From assembly GCA_021234155.1 (NCBI GenBank), contig JAJEKV010000025.1:60001-124000 (forward strand): a DNA stretch of 64,000 bases. Direction: 5' to 3'. Made by a program: the position numbers and the translations under genes. The notes beneath the pieces are model-generated. The model did not search any database. It was not told the origin of the DNA and saw nothing but the letters and a program-made list of their open reading frames with translations. The stretch comes from Isoetes taiwanensis. Lineage: Eukaryota > Streptophyta > Lycopodiopsida > Isoetales > Isoetaceae. Shown piece after piece: positions 1-10,800 of the stretch; the first letter of the stretch is position 1, and every line of letters starts with the position of its first letter.

Positions 1-419
1 ATAGCTATAGATAAGGTGCTATACACAACGAAAGAATTGTCTAAGGTCGCACCATAGAATTCAATGCCTTCAAAAGGTATGGTGTTGTTCACAACACATC
101 CATACTGGATTGCCGGATCACAGGAGTAAATGAAAGATCAAATCCCATTAGAATAGGATCTCACCTAAATCGCCCCATGTATGCCCCCTCCCCTCCCCCC
201 GCCTCGGACAACACAACACAACACATCCACATTCATATACAAGCAGCAAAAGAGTGACTATATGAGATTCAGTACACAGTATCAACACCTCATAGACATG
301 GTCACTTGCAATCTACATGTTCTCAAAATGATCCAATGGCCTAGAAGTTATTCTATGCAAATGCGCAGTTACAATGGTCTAGAAGGCTATATGCAGGTTT
401 CTAATAAAGTTCCAAATTA
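1..419. other. Intergenic, nothing recognised
   Basis: AT-rich sequence with a short C-rich stretch near 184-206. No convincing coding exon, RNA gene or repeat terminus is visible before the palindromic motif at 420. Confidence 0.5.
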
Positions 420-2357
420 CCCAGCAACGCTGGGTACCATTACTAGTCTTATCTTATATTATAATGTTATACCGTAATTCTTGGATTGGATCAAGCCCTA
501 ATTTGAATGGTCGAGATCATCTGAGTGCATCCGGAGGCCGAGATTTATTGCACGACTTATCACCACCATGATTGGTCGTACTTTGATCTCTTAAGGGGAA
601 AGGGTAAAGGGAAAAGGGAAGAGACAAGAGAGAATGTGAAGGGCAAAAAGGCACGGGAAAAGGGAGAAAAGCAAAGGTAAAAGGGTGGGGATAAGAGAAG
701 AGAAAAAGGCATAAAAAAATGAAAAGGGAAAGAAGAGAAAAGGGAAGGGGGAAAAGGTACCTGGGGAAAGGGCACGAGGGAAAAGGGAAGAGATAAAGTG
801 ATAAAAGGAAGAGGAAAGGGCACGGGAAAAAAAAGGAAAAAGGAAAGATTGAAGAAAGGGGAAAAGGGAGGAGAAAAAAAGCATGGGAAAATGGAAGAAA
901 AAAAGGGCATGGGAAAAGGGAGAAAAAGAGAAGTGTTGAAGAAAGAGGAAAAAGGAAAAGAAAAAATGGCATAGGAAAAGGAAAAGGAAAAGGAAAAGGA
1001 AAAGGAAAAGAGAGAGAGAAATGGAAGGAAAAAAGCGCATCGAGAAAAGGGGAAGAGTAAAAGATTGGGAAAATGAGGAAGAGGGGAAAAGGGAGAACAA
1101 GAAAAGGATGGGGAGAAAGGAAGAAATAAGGGAAAGTGAGAAGAAAGAAAAAGGAAAGAGAAAAGGGGGAAAGGGAACCTGAAAAAAAGGCATGAGAAAA
1201 AGGGAAACAAGAAAAGGGAAGGGGGAAAGGGCATGAGATAAAAGGGAAGAGGAAAATGGCGGAGAAATAGAAAAAAAAAAAAAGCAAAAAAAAAGGGGGG
1301 AAGAGATAAAGGGTGGAGAAAAGAGGAAAATGAGTATAGGAAAATAAGAAAAGAAAACAAATGTGGAAAGGCATGGGAAAAGGGAAAAGGAAAAGGAAAG
1401 GAAGGAAAAAGGGCACGAGGAAAGGATCGGGAAAGTAGAAAAACAGAAAAAAAAAATCCATTAGGAAAGGGAAAGGGGAAGGGAAGCGTGGGAGCAGAGG
1501 AAAAAGGAGAAGAAAACATGGGAAAAGAAAAAGAGAAAAGAAAAAGGAAGGGGGAAAAGAAGAAAAAATCGCTGGGGAAAAAAAGAAGCGGGAAAGGGTG
1601 GGAAAAGGAGGAAAAGGAAAGCACAGGAAAAATGGAAAGAAGAAAGGGGTGGAAAAAAAGGGAAGGGAAAAAGGAAGAGAAATGGAAAAGAAAAAATGAG
1701 GAAAAAGGGGAAAAGGGGGAGAGGGCACGGGAAAAAAGAAAAGAGGAAAATAGGAAAAGGGAAGAGAAAAAGGGAACATCGAAAAATAGGAAAAGGAAAA
1801 AGGGAAGGGAGAAAGGGTGAGGAGATGGGAAAAGGGAAGGTAAAAAGGGCATGCGAAACGTGAGGGAAAAAAGAAAAAGGGAGGAGAAAAGGGCATCCAA
1901 AAAAAGGAAGAGTGAAAGGCTGGGAAATGGAGGAAAAGATAAGGGAAAATAGGCATGGAAAAAAGCGAAAGACTAAAAGATTGAGGAAAAGGGAAGGCAT
2001 GGAAAAAGGGTGGGGAAAAGAGAAGGCATGGAAAAAGGTGAAGGGAAAAAGAGAAGGGCATGGAAAAAGGAGAAGAAGGAAAGGGTGGGGAAAGGAGGAA
2101 AAGGAAAGGGAAAAAGGTTATTGGAAAAAGGGAAGAGGGAAAGGAAGGAAAGAGGTGGGGAAACAAGGAAATATATGCGAAAAACGGGACTGAAAAGAAA
2201 AAGCAAAGTGTATAGAAAGTAAGAAAAAGTGAAATACGGGATAGAGTAAAAGGGAAAGGGAAACAGAAAGGGAAAGGTATAGGGCTTTTCTCACTGCAGC
2301 CCAAAACATTTACAAGCTCTCAACTTACGCCCAGCAACGCTGGGTACCATTACTAGT
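420..2357 (+). repeat. Polypurine element P1 (palindrome-bounded repeat)
   Basis: First of four copies of one repeat family. It opens and closes with the same ~28-bp direct repeat: CCCAGCAACGCTGGG (6-bp stem, 3-nt loop) followed by TACCATTACTAGT, at 420-447 and 2330-2357. After a conserved head (about 448-590, containing GGATCAAGCCCTAATTTGAA) comes about 1.7 kb of almost pure A/G, interrupted every few tens of bases by GCATG or GCACG. A conserved tail (about 2283-2329, TTCTCACTGCAGCCCAAAA) closes it. The complementary strand is nearly pure C/T and stays open as a Phe/Ser/Pro/Leu-rich frame of ~595 codons, because stop codons need A or G in the sense strand. I do not regard that frame as a gene. 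Class unknown; probably a non-autonomous mobile element. Confidence 0.75.
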
Positions 2358-3582
2358 CTATTAATAATGCATTCGTATACGTCATCTTATATTATAATGT
2401 TATCCCGTAATTCTCGAATTGGATCAAGCCCTAATTTGAATGGTCCAGATCATCTAGGTGCATCCGAAGGCCAAGATTTATTGCACGACTTACCACCACC
2501 GTGATTGGTCATGCTTTGATCTCTCAAGGGGAAAGGGTAAAGGAAAAGGAGAGAAAAGGAAAAAGGGAAGAGAAAAGAGAGAATGTGAAGGGAAAAAGGG
2601 CATGAAAAAAGGAAAAGGGAAAGAAGAAAGAAAATGGGAGAGGGCGAAAAAGGCATGCGGGAAAAGGGAAGAGGTAAAGTGGAAAAGGGGGCAAGAGAAA
2701 AAAGGAAGAGGGATAGATTGAAGAAAGGGGAAAAGGGAGGAGAAAAAAAGCATGGGAAAAAGGGAGGAAAAAAAAGAGCATGAGAAAAGGAAGAAAACGA
2801 GAGGCGTTGAGGAAAGAGAAAAAAGGAAGGAAAAATGGTATGGGAAAAGGGAAAAGAAAAGGAGAGAGGGAAAGGGAAGGGAAAAAGCACATCGAGAAAA
2901 AGGGAAGAGTGAAAGGTTGAGAAAATGAGGAAGAGGGGAGGGAAAAGGGGGAACAAAAATTTAATGGGGAGAAGGGAAGGGGAAAAAGGAAAGTGAGAAT
3001 AAAGAAAAAGAAAAGGGAAAAGGGGCAAAGGGAACCTGAGAGAAAAAGAAAAACGAGAAAAAAAAGGGGGAAAGGGCATAAGAGCAAAGGGAAGGAAAAA
3101 ATAGTGAAGAAAGGGAAAAAGGAAAAGGGAAAAAAAGGGGAAGAGAGAAAGAGTGGGAAAAAGAGGAAAATGGGTATAGAAAAATAAGATAAGAAAACAA
3201 ATGTGCAAAAGGCATGGGAAAAGAAAAAGGAAAAGGAAAGAAGGAAAAAAGGGAAAGGGAAAAGGGAAGGGAAGCGGGAGAGCAGGGGAGGGGAGGGAAA
3301 GGGAGAGAAGGACATGGGAAAAGGAAAAGAAGAAAGAAGGGGAAAAGAAGGGAAGATTGTGAGGGAAGAGGAAAAAGGTGGGAAAAAGAAGAAAAGGAAA
3401 AAGGGCATGGCAAAAGAAAAAAGAAAGGAAAAAAAAAAGTGTAAAGAAAATAAGAAGAAATGAAATATGGGATAGAGCAAAAGGGAAAGGGAAAGGGAAA
3501 AGGAAAGGGCTTTTCTCACTGCAGCCCAAAGCATTTAGAGGCTCTCAACTTACGCCCAGCAATGCTGGGTACCATTACTAGT
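2330..3582 (+). repeat. Polypurine element P2, tandem with P1
   Basis: Same plan and orientation as P1, sharing the palindromic motif at 2330-2357 and ending in another copy at 3555-3582 (one change in the loop). The head at 2358-2525 aligns with the P1 head apart from a short extra segment near 2361-2384. The polypurine tract at about 2526-3505 is roughly 0.7 kb shorter than in P1 but shares recognisable segments, for example around 2715-2760 versus 846-890. The tail is at 3509-3554. The long minus-strand frames are again composition artefacts. Confidence 0.75.
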
Positions 3583-4109
3583 ATCATAATGTTTTAGTGC
3601 AAGTAATGGACCACACCCTAAAAGTTTGGAGGGTCAGGATTTTATTTGCTTAAAGTTAGATGGTTGAGATCAATGCCTATTTTCATACGAAATTTTTGAG
3701 ACGAGGATGGATGCCCTGCTGCTTGTTCCGGAATGGAATCTGGAATAGACTACGGCAGCTATTCTACCCGTTTTACTCTTTTATGATTCCTAAACTCAAT
3801 CCAACAACCAATATTTGATGTTCTATAGTGCTTGAATGAGCAAACTGAGCCGACTCTTGGGTTTCAGGCTGGTGAAGAAATCCTTGGACCTTATGCGTAT
3901 GGTGCTTTTCCCTTTAAAGTTCTTGGATGGCCTCCTCCATCAATGGTTGGTTCTGATGCAAACAAGGCTATGATATCTGACCATAAGCTCGATCCCTAAA
4001 ACTAGAGAAATGCGGATACAGAGCTTCGATGGAGCTTACAAGACCTGGCTATGGCCGGAATGTCTGATACTACGCACTCCTATGAATGGTTGGCCAGCAA
4101 TTTTATGAT
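3583..4109. other. Non-coding, possible gene fragment
   Basis: No intact gene. Around 3850-3990 one plus-strand frame reads for ~45 codons with protein-like composition (GEEILGPYAYGAFPFKVLGW) before stops. I cannot name a family. It lies just upstream of the FKBP-like fragment and may belong to the same decayed locus. Confidence 0.3.
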
Positions 4110-4443
4110 ATTTAGGTTGGTTCTGCAGATGGGTTTGGAGAGCAAGGTCATAAGGCTGATGTTGTATATGCTGCACCTCCAAATGCAACATTGCTGCTAG
4201 ATCTTGAATTACTATCCTGCAAAGTAGTTGAAAAAGTTACAATGACAAGAAGGTTATGAAGAAAGTCTTAAAGCAAGGCGAACGATATGAAAACCCCAAT
4301 GATGGCACTGGATCAAGTATTGTAAGAAAGAAGCTAATTTGGTTGGGATTTATTCTGTCCTTTTATTTGCAGTCAAATACATTGCAAAGCTTGAAGTTTG
4401 AGACTGTATTCGAAAAGAGAGGTTATGAAGGTGATGAAGGATG
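4110..4443 (+). pseudogene. FKBP-type peptidyl-prolyl isomerase fragment (decayed)
   Basis: Across frames the segment reads like the C-terminal end of one FKBP domain and the start of the next in plant multi-domain FKBPs. It contains ADVVYAAPPNATLLLDLE, then a linker with KKVLKQGERYENPNDGT, then TVFEKRGYEGDE. The last part corresponds to the D-G-T-V-F-(E/D)-(K/S) region of FKBP repeats. Frameshifts occur near 4243 (before GTTATGAAG) and 4393, and there is no start, no other FKBP domain and no TPR region nearby, so this is a fragment or relic. Identification rests on remembered family motifs, not on an alignment. Confidence 0.5.
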
Positions 4444-7269
4444 ATTGGTAGGCCAATACCAGAAACTAGAGACTCAGTGATAGATCAAGCTCTTGGTGTG
4501 TTATTCCTCATTCAAAGTCAAATCATCAAGCTAGAATTTAAATAACTGACATTGGAGTTATTATATAAGACCATAATGAAGGAGGTTGTGCAAGCCAATC
4601 CAGTGCTACATTTTCAAGGTGTCTTCTTTTGCATGCATGTAGTCTATTCTTCTTGCATACAACTGATTCTTTTTTGCACACATTGTTCATATTCTTCTTA
4701 CATTTTTTAACTTATTTTGCAAGGAGATGTTTCATTGCAAAATACAAGATCAAGCAGGGTCTTCTGTCTGCTAATGCTCCCCCATCAATTGGGGTGGAGC
4801 TGGACAGGATACTACAAAAATATTCAAGGTACATAGAACTTACGAAGCTCTCTAAAAACGATTCTTGATTGATTTTGTGATAAAATGTTATGAAGACATT
4901 TTGCCAATGATGCTGAGGTAAGGAGTTCTTACAATGCATGTTTATCCTTTGCAGGTGTTCTTTTTGGTTGGATGGGTCAGATGCAAACACTCTAATCCAA
5001 AGGTTTTCAAGATATTGCAGTTGTTGGAGCTCTATCTCTTGCAATGGGGATGGCAGCCAGGTACATATTCTCTTAGACCAATGATCTCTACATTTATCTG
5101 AAGTTGTGTTGCCGCTTATTGGTTGCCCATTGATGCTTCCTCAACTTTGCACTGTAGAAATCATATTGCACCAGTGGAAGAGGAATGTTGCAACATTCTA
5201 ATGGCCAAAGTTGTGGTTAGGGTCAGTTCTGTTTCATTTTGGAGCTAGAACGTTAAGGTTCATTGGTACATCAGCAGTGCATCTTTCTATGGGCTTGAGT
5301 AGGTTGAGTTTACAAGTGACATGTATAAGCTGCTGGCGCATACATATTGGGTTCTTATTAGGAGATAAATCTTAATGTTTTTCCCTTTATCTGTCTTTTA
5401 TGAAGGCAGAAGTAGTCTCAATGCTTGCTTTGATGTATATACTAATGTATTTGATATTGTAAGCCATATTAATTCATCTGTTCGCAGGTGCATGATTGCT
5501 CTTGCATTTTTCAATTCAACAAACAATTTCCTCGGTTCCTAAAGACCCTTTCAAGCAAGAACTTACACAAGACGCATTGCAAGAAAATGCTCTGGACATT
5601 GAAGGCATTGGAATGGAAATCTGTATTCCTTCAATTGGCTCAAGATAAGATTGAACAGATGGAACATGCATATAGTAGTTGCAGTAGCTCAGTTAAGTTT
5701 CTAACCACTAATCCAAGACGTATTTTACTGCAGTTGTTTATTTAATCATTTTTATTTTGAATTACTGAAATTAGTGATAAGGATGGATGCTTCAGATATA
5801 AAAGAGATAAAAGAAGAAAAAAAGATGAAGAGAACTTGAAGTACTCAAAAGCACTAAAGTTATTTGTAGGTTGCCTGCCATTCAGCCCATGCAACTTACA
5901 GCCTATGCAACATGTTGTAAGAGTGATGATTTTGAATTGCTGACTTTATTGGATTTTTGTGCAGATCAATTTAAAGCTATGAAGATCTGAGTATCTGAGG
6001 CCTTGAATAAGGGACGAAACCGCTTTCCCTTCTTGACGTAGATATTGTGCAAAGGGCACATTGATTTTTTATATAAGAACAACAATTTGTGTACTTTTTG
6101 CTGCATTTACATAAACATGTTTATTTCACATCTAATAATATGTAAGAATCATAGAAAACTGTAAGATTGAGTTGTGCTGCCTTTTGTTATACAAAAATGA
6201 CTCTGATTGCATAATTAGTACCAAAAGTGAGATTGAGATTTGCTGCCCGTTTTATACAAAATTGAGTCTGCTTGCGTAAATAATACAAGAAGTGTCCAAG
6301 ATCAAAATTGTATTCCTGTTTTGATGTTCGTATTATCTAAATCCACCAAATGATGACATCCCCTATAGAACTAGATCTATTCCATGGAGCACAGGTTGGT
6401 AATGTTTCTATACATAAGATCATCTAAAGCTTCGGTTACCTTGATTTATGTTTCAAAGTGTATAGAGATATATGATTTACATCAAGGTAGGGAAAACAAT
6501 GTTTTAACTGAAATTTTAACTTGGCTTATTTTTAAGTGCAATTTTCAATGGAACATGATCCCTACCTATGCTAAAGCATTAGGCTAAGGGTTAGAGCCTT
6601 TTTTTAAGGTAAAATGGTGGACAATATTACATATGGTACTGAGTTGTTTGGGTATAATTCACATTCATGTTGCGTGATCCTTTATGTCGTAACTAGCCTT
6701 AACATGAATTTTGCACTATTTCTAGAGATATATGATATGTGCACTATTTGTAGAGATAATCATATATGTAAACAAATATTCAAATAATTCAACAAACAAG
6801 GATACGGTTTTCTTAAACCTGCGACTCCTACATTCCTAAAGGTAAATTAATATAGCAATGGACTTCCATAGTTGTTTACATTGAGTATTGTTTGTAGTGA
6901 ATACAATTTTTGCAGCCAGTCAGACGATGGAAACCAAGCAATTTGGAAGCTGAGCAATAGTTATATGCCATTTCATTAGCCGTTTTATCAATACATTAAA
7001 TGTCACTTGAATCTAAAAGGTACTTTTGACCCCTTTGATAGACCAAAACAAAATATGCCTACCACATTTTGAAACTATTAGCGACTTTTAACATGTGGGA
7101 ATATAGAAATTCGTGATTTCAAATTCATCTACCAAGATCCTTGCCCTAATTGTAAGTTATACAACATTGTGGCATATTTTAGCTAGCATGCAACCTCATT
7201 CGAAAGTCATTGCATAATTCAAATCAATGTGTCATAATGTTGTCTTATGCCCAACAAACACATTATATA
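4444..7269. other. AT-rich non-coding DNA with unidentified exon-like scraps
   Basis: No complete gene. Protein-like scraps occur near 4773-4840 (frame with APPSIGVELDRILQKYSR), 4995-5060 (GFQDIAVVGALSLAMGMAAR) and 5510-5640 (SVPKDPFKQELTQDALQENA). The last follows an acceptor-like TTCGCAG at about 5482-5488. They may be exons of a decayed gene, perhaps connected with the FKBP-like scrap, but I do not recognise them. From 5740 to 7269 nothing is visible beyond AT-rich sequence. Confidence 0.3.
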
Positions 7270-7521
7270 CCAGCAATGCTGGGTGCCTTTTCTTATTCTA
7301 TATTAAGTTTGTTTCAAGGACAAATTGTAAGTTCAAGTTCAATAGAAGTTGTATAAACTATTATATTTAGACGAAACTTTAAGAGCCTCACTACATTTTC
7401 AACAAAATGCTCAACAATAATCCACAAAAAACTCAACAATAATAGTACACTTTTTTTATTTTTTCTTTGGCATTTGCAGGTTCATGACGTATGCCCAGCA
7501 ACGCTGGGCACTATAACTAGT
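7270..7521 (+). repeat. Short relative of the polypurine element (S1)
   Basis: A 252-bp segment bounded by the same palindromic motif as P1-P4: CCAGCAATGCTGGG at 7270-7283, and CCCAGCAACGCTGGG followed by a variant of the ACTAGT-ending extension at 7494-7521. The sequence after the left motif (CTTATTCTATATTA) resembles the start of the P1/P2 head (CTTATCTTATATTA). There is no polypurine tract. It looks like a deleted or primitive family member with the same direct terminal repeats. Confidence 0.5.
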
Positions 7522-7590
7522 AAACATGGATGATGTGGCTGTGACATGGAGGCCGCCTATTGGACGTAATCCCAGCTGACGTGTATTACA

Positions 7591-7755
7591 TATGGGAGAA
7601 TACGCGCCTCGGTTTTTCTGGAGTATAATCCACTCGGCGGCGCCGTCAGCGGTGGCGGCGCACTTGCGGCTCCGCCGCTCGTGCACCCACACCACTGGCG
7701 CCGCTGCGTCGTGGATTATACTCCGAAAAAACCTCGTCGCGCATTTTCCCTTATA
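7591..7755. mobile_element. GC-rich foldback MITE-like element
   Basis: Near-palindrome of ~165 bp. The left arm contains GGAGTATAATCCAC at 7620-7633 and the right arm GTGGATTATACTCC at 7711-7724. The arms extend outward through a GGTTTTTC / GAAAAAACC pair and inward through GGCGGCGCC-type sequence. The core is much richer in G+C than its surroundings. Both strands encode similar ~40-codon frames because the element is self-complementary; they are not genes. No clear target-site duplication. Confidence 0.6.
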
Positions 7756-8619
7756 CTTCAATAAACAAGGTGCTACGCACAGAGGGTTGCCCTCAGTTTC
7801 TTGAGGGTGAAGTGGCCTAAATCAAACCGTGAAGTCATGTTTTCACGATCTATATTTAAATTAAAGTAGACCCCTACCATGTTCTTGAGGGTGAAGTGGA
7901 CATATATCTGTAGACTGTGGCAGTGAAGGGAAAAAAAATATTGTGTGACAATTTCCCTATCACCAGGACTAAAAATGAAGTTGCTTATTTCTGTTATTAT
8001 TAAACAAAAGAGACTATGATAAATCGCAAGTAATTTGGATATGAAGAGAGTGACAAATGGCAAGTAATTTGGATATGATGCTCAACCAGAGTTTGATCGG
8101 CTTGAAACTTCATTAAACTATCATATGCTTCCTTCAAACAGAATGCAGCAGGGAACTGCAAAAAAAGCCACATGATTCTGAATAGAAATATGTCATTCAA
8201 GGGGAAGCTCAAAGTAGACCTCGACAAAAAGTCTTTATACAACAAATTTGCACAATCCAACCATGTGGATGCACAGGAAGCCAACCAACAGTGACTCTAG
8301 AAATGAAGTTACTTCTTTTGAAACACACTAATAGCAATTATACAATCTGTAGGAGAGAAAGTAAAAATGACACTTTTTAACGTCCTTGCTTTCTTTTTGG
8401 AAATAGACCAAAATGATAGCATTTGCACAAAATTTTCACAAGATACCTTGGTAGATGGCAGGTTTATGCCATTGTGCTTTTATGTCATATCACATTGGCA
8501 TTTAAATGTTCCTAATAGCTGTGAATTGTTCAACATAAGAGTTTCCAACATTTTTTATATGTATGAGTAGTTGTAAGGTATGTATCACAACTTTGGCAGA
8601 ATTGAAATTCTGTAAACAG
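7756..8619. other. Intergenic, nothing recognised
   Basis: AT-rich. Two copies of TTGAGGGTGAAGTGG (7801-7815 and 7883-7897) and two of GGCAAGTAATTTGGATATGA-like sequence (about 8027-8045 and 8058-8078) form short local repeats. No coding or RNA gene support. Confidence 0.4.
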
Positions 8620-8900
8620 TTTGGTTTAGGTGCATATTCACACGGGGGGTGACTCCGGGCAACGAGAGCTGTTGGATAGGCATATTCACCCCTTATTTCT
8701 TAATCTAAACCGTACGTAAAGTTCCTCGTTTGTGGGGTATGCAAGTACAAAATTTGCTATACTGTATAACAAGATTTGCAAAATACTATAAGATTTCAAG
8801 CGGAATACTATATGGTGTTGATTTCGTACGTGCAAAATACAATTATGAGGGCTCTCGCTGCCCTACGTCACCCCCCGTGTGAATATGCACCCAAACCAAA
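8620..8900. mobile_element. MITE with ~34-50 bp terminal inverted repeats
   Basis: 281-bp element. The left end 8620-8653 is the reverse complement of the right end 8867-8900 with one mismatch in 34 bases (core GCATATTCACACGGGGGG versus CCCCCCGTGTGAATATGC). Weaker complementarity continues inward to about 8669 and 8851, ending in GAGAGC / GCTCTC. No transposase and no obvious target-site duplication. Typical of a non-autonomous DNA transposon. Confidence 0.75.
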
Positions 8901-9540
8901 GGGGGTTTAAGGGGGATTTTAATTTAAATGTGTTGGACCCAATGGTTGTGTTAATTAATGTCAATGGTAGTTATGTGTTGGTTGTTAATGTCAATGGTTG
9001 TTATGTGTTGGGGGATTTAATTTTTATATGTTGGATGCCTCATAATTGTATTTTGCACGTAACTAGAATTCATTTGAGGCTTTCATCTGTAGCTTTTGAA
9101 TTTGATCACAATAAAGCAAATAGAACATAAGTAAAAGTTACCATAAAGATAGAAAGATTGATCCCATTATTCTGAAAGTTATAAAGTTTGCAATACAAAG
9201 AAAACCCCCTGTTATTATGCTACATATTGTTACTTCCGCTACAACTATTTCTCTTTCACAATGACACCATTGTTTATCAATCCATATGATTTTGGATGCT
9301 CCATCTCTAGCTTAAAGGTAATGCATGATTCACCTTATGGTTCGATTAAAGTTCCAAACCTACAATATAAATGCATTCTTGTGGCCACTGTTTGACTGAT
9401 CTGCGTGACATGGAAAAGGGCATGGAATAATCCGCCTGTTGTGTGCATAAGAATCCGTTTGTTGATTGAAGCTAAAGGCTGGCTGCTATGAACAATTCGG
9501 CAGCCAGGAATATCCAAGAGTTGGAAGCAAACATAGGGCC
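8901..9540. other. Intergenic, nothing recognised
   Basis: Contains a short local repetition around 8935-9012 (GTCAATGGTAGTTATGTGTTGG and a near copy). Otherwise anonymous AT-rich sequence. Confidence 0.4.
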
Positions 9541-9870
9541 TAAAGGGTGAAAGCATGCTAGGGTGTACCATTTAAAGTTCTTTTTAGGGAGTGCGAAACT
9601 ACCCAAAAAAGTACCCAGCACTGGGTACTGGGAACTTGCATAAATGCCTCATAAACAGTAAGTTTGAGAGTTGGTTCATTAATTTTAGTCTCTAATAATA
9701 TTGGTATCCTCTAATACTATAGATTGACATGTTATTGACCTTCAATTCAAAAATTTTGGATTGATTTTAATGGGAAGAAAAAACAGAAAGCACCAGTTTT
9801 TAAAGTACCCAGTGAAGGTACTTTTGAGGGTTCCAAAAGTGGTACACCGTAGCATGCTTTCACCCTAAAC
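9541..9870. mobile_element. MITE-like element with inverted ends
   Basis: Left end AGGGTGAAAGCATGCTAGG (9544-9562) is matched in inverse orientation by AGCATGCTTTCACCCTAAA near 9851-9869, giving ~28-bp terminal inverted repeats around ~330 bp. Inside, the palindrome GTACCCAGCACTGGGTAC lies near 9611-9628 and a related GTACCCAGTG occurs at about 9805. No coding capacity. No convincing target-site duplication. Confidence 0.6.
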
Positions 9871-10089
9871 TCTAAACTCTTTTTGAATCTGCAGCAAATC
9901 TTAGGAAGGAAACAAAAAGGGGTTTTGCAGCACTACATTGTAGAATCAGGAAACCAATACCTTGTAAAAAAAAAACATTATGCTAACTGAAGAAACATTA
10001 AAAAACAAATACCTTTGTAAGTGTGAGCAAAAAACCCATCTCGTGGTAGTAAAATCCACTCCGGCAATAAGAATCCAAGAGGGCAAGTA

Positions 10090-10378
10090 CACATGCATAT
10101 GCACACATGCACACATGCACATGCACTTGCACTTGCACATGCACAATACACATGCACATGCACATGCACAATACACATGCACATGCACATGCACATGCAC
10201 ATGCACATGCACGCACATGCACATGCACATGCACATGCACATGCATGTGCACATGCACATGCATACACATGCGCAGTGTTCATGCACAAACACTGCGCTG
10301 TGCATGTGGACATGCATGTGCATGTGTGTGCATGTGCATGTGCGTGCATGTGCATGTGTTCATGCACAAACACATGCA
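10090..10378. repeat. CATGCA/CACATG alternating purine-pyrimidine microsatellite
   Basis: About 290 bp built from CACATG and CATGCA hexamers, almost perfectly alternating purine and pyrimidine, with the phase switching from ACATGC-type to GCATGTG-type near 10240. Short interruptions CACTGCGC and GTTCATGCACAAACAC occur near the right end. Frames rich in His/Cys/Met/Thr on both strands come from the hexamer and are not genes. Confidence 0.9.
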
Positions 10379-10800
10379 GAGAAAGACAACAACCCTCGGA
10401 TTGTTCCAACCAACAAAAATCAACGGCCCATAAAGGGTGCACTCTAGAAATACTATTTAGTACACCTCAACGAATACAACAACGAAATCATAGAAAAACC
10501 ATGTGAAAAAACGTATAAAAATCTAAAAGTAACCCCCTGTTATTGTGCTACATATTATTTCCTCGCAACTCCATGTGCTCATGAATGGTGGTCTGAATGT
10601 AGGCTCCATGTCGTGTTGATAGACGCAAAGAGTGTGATTTTATTATGGTTATGACCTGTGCATATTCAAATGTCAATGTTAATTCTCTGAGTATTACATT
10701 GGACTTACAGGTTGCCATAATTTCGTGTTAAGACTATGCAAGGCATGTGAAGAAAAGGATTTGCAAATTAAAGTTGGTTAGCTGTTAATGGCATAGTATT
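10379..10800. other. Intergenic, nothing recognised
   Basis: AT-rich sequence with no coding or repeat support, lying between the microsatellite and the left copy of the ~0.8-kb duplication. Confidence 0.4.

Noticed and set aside
1488-2222. Lys/Glu/Arg/Gly-rich plus-strand frames in the purine tracts
   Set aside because: Products of GAA/AAG/GGA/AAA composition; alternative frames are equally open.
517-2304. 595-codon minus-strand frame and overlapping Phe/Ser/Pro/Leu-rich frames (also at 2450-3529, 23840-25468 and 25624-27022)
   Set aside because: A strand made almost only of C and T cannot form TAA, TAG or TGA. The frames are open in several phases at once and show no domain or codon structure.
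7456-7804. Opposed 101- and 70-codon frames
   Set aside because: Both come from the self-complementary foldback element and mirror each other.
9946-10506. His/Cys/Met/Thr-rich frames on both strands
   Set aside because: Translation of the CATGCA-type microsatellite in all phases.
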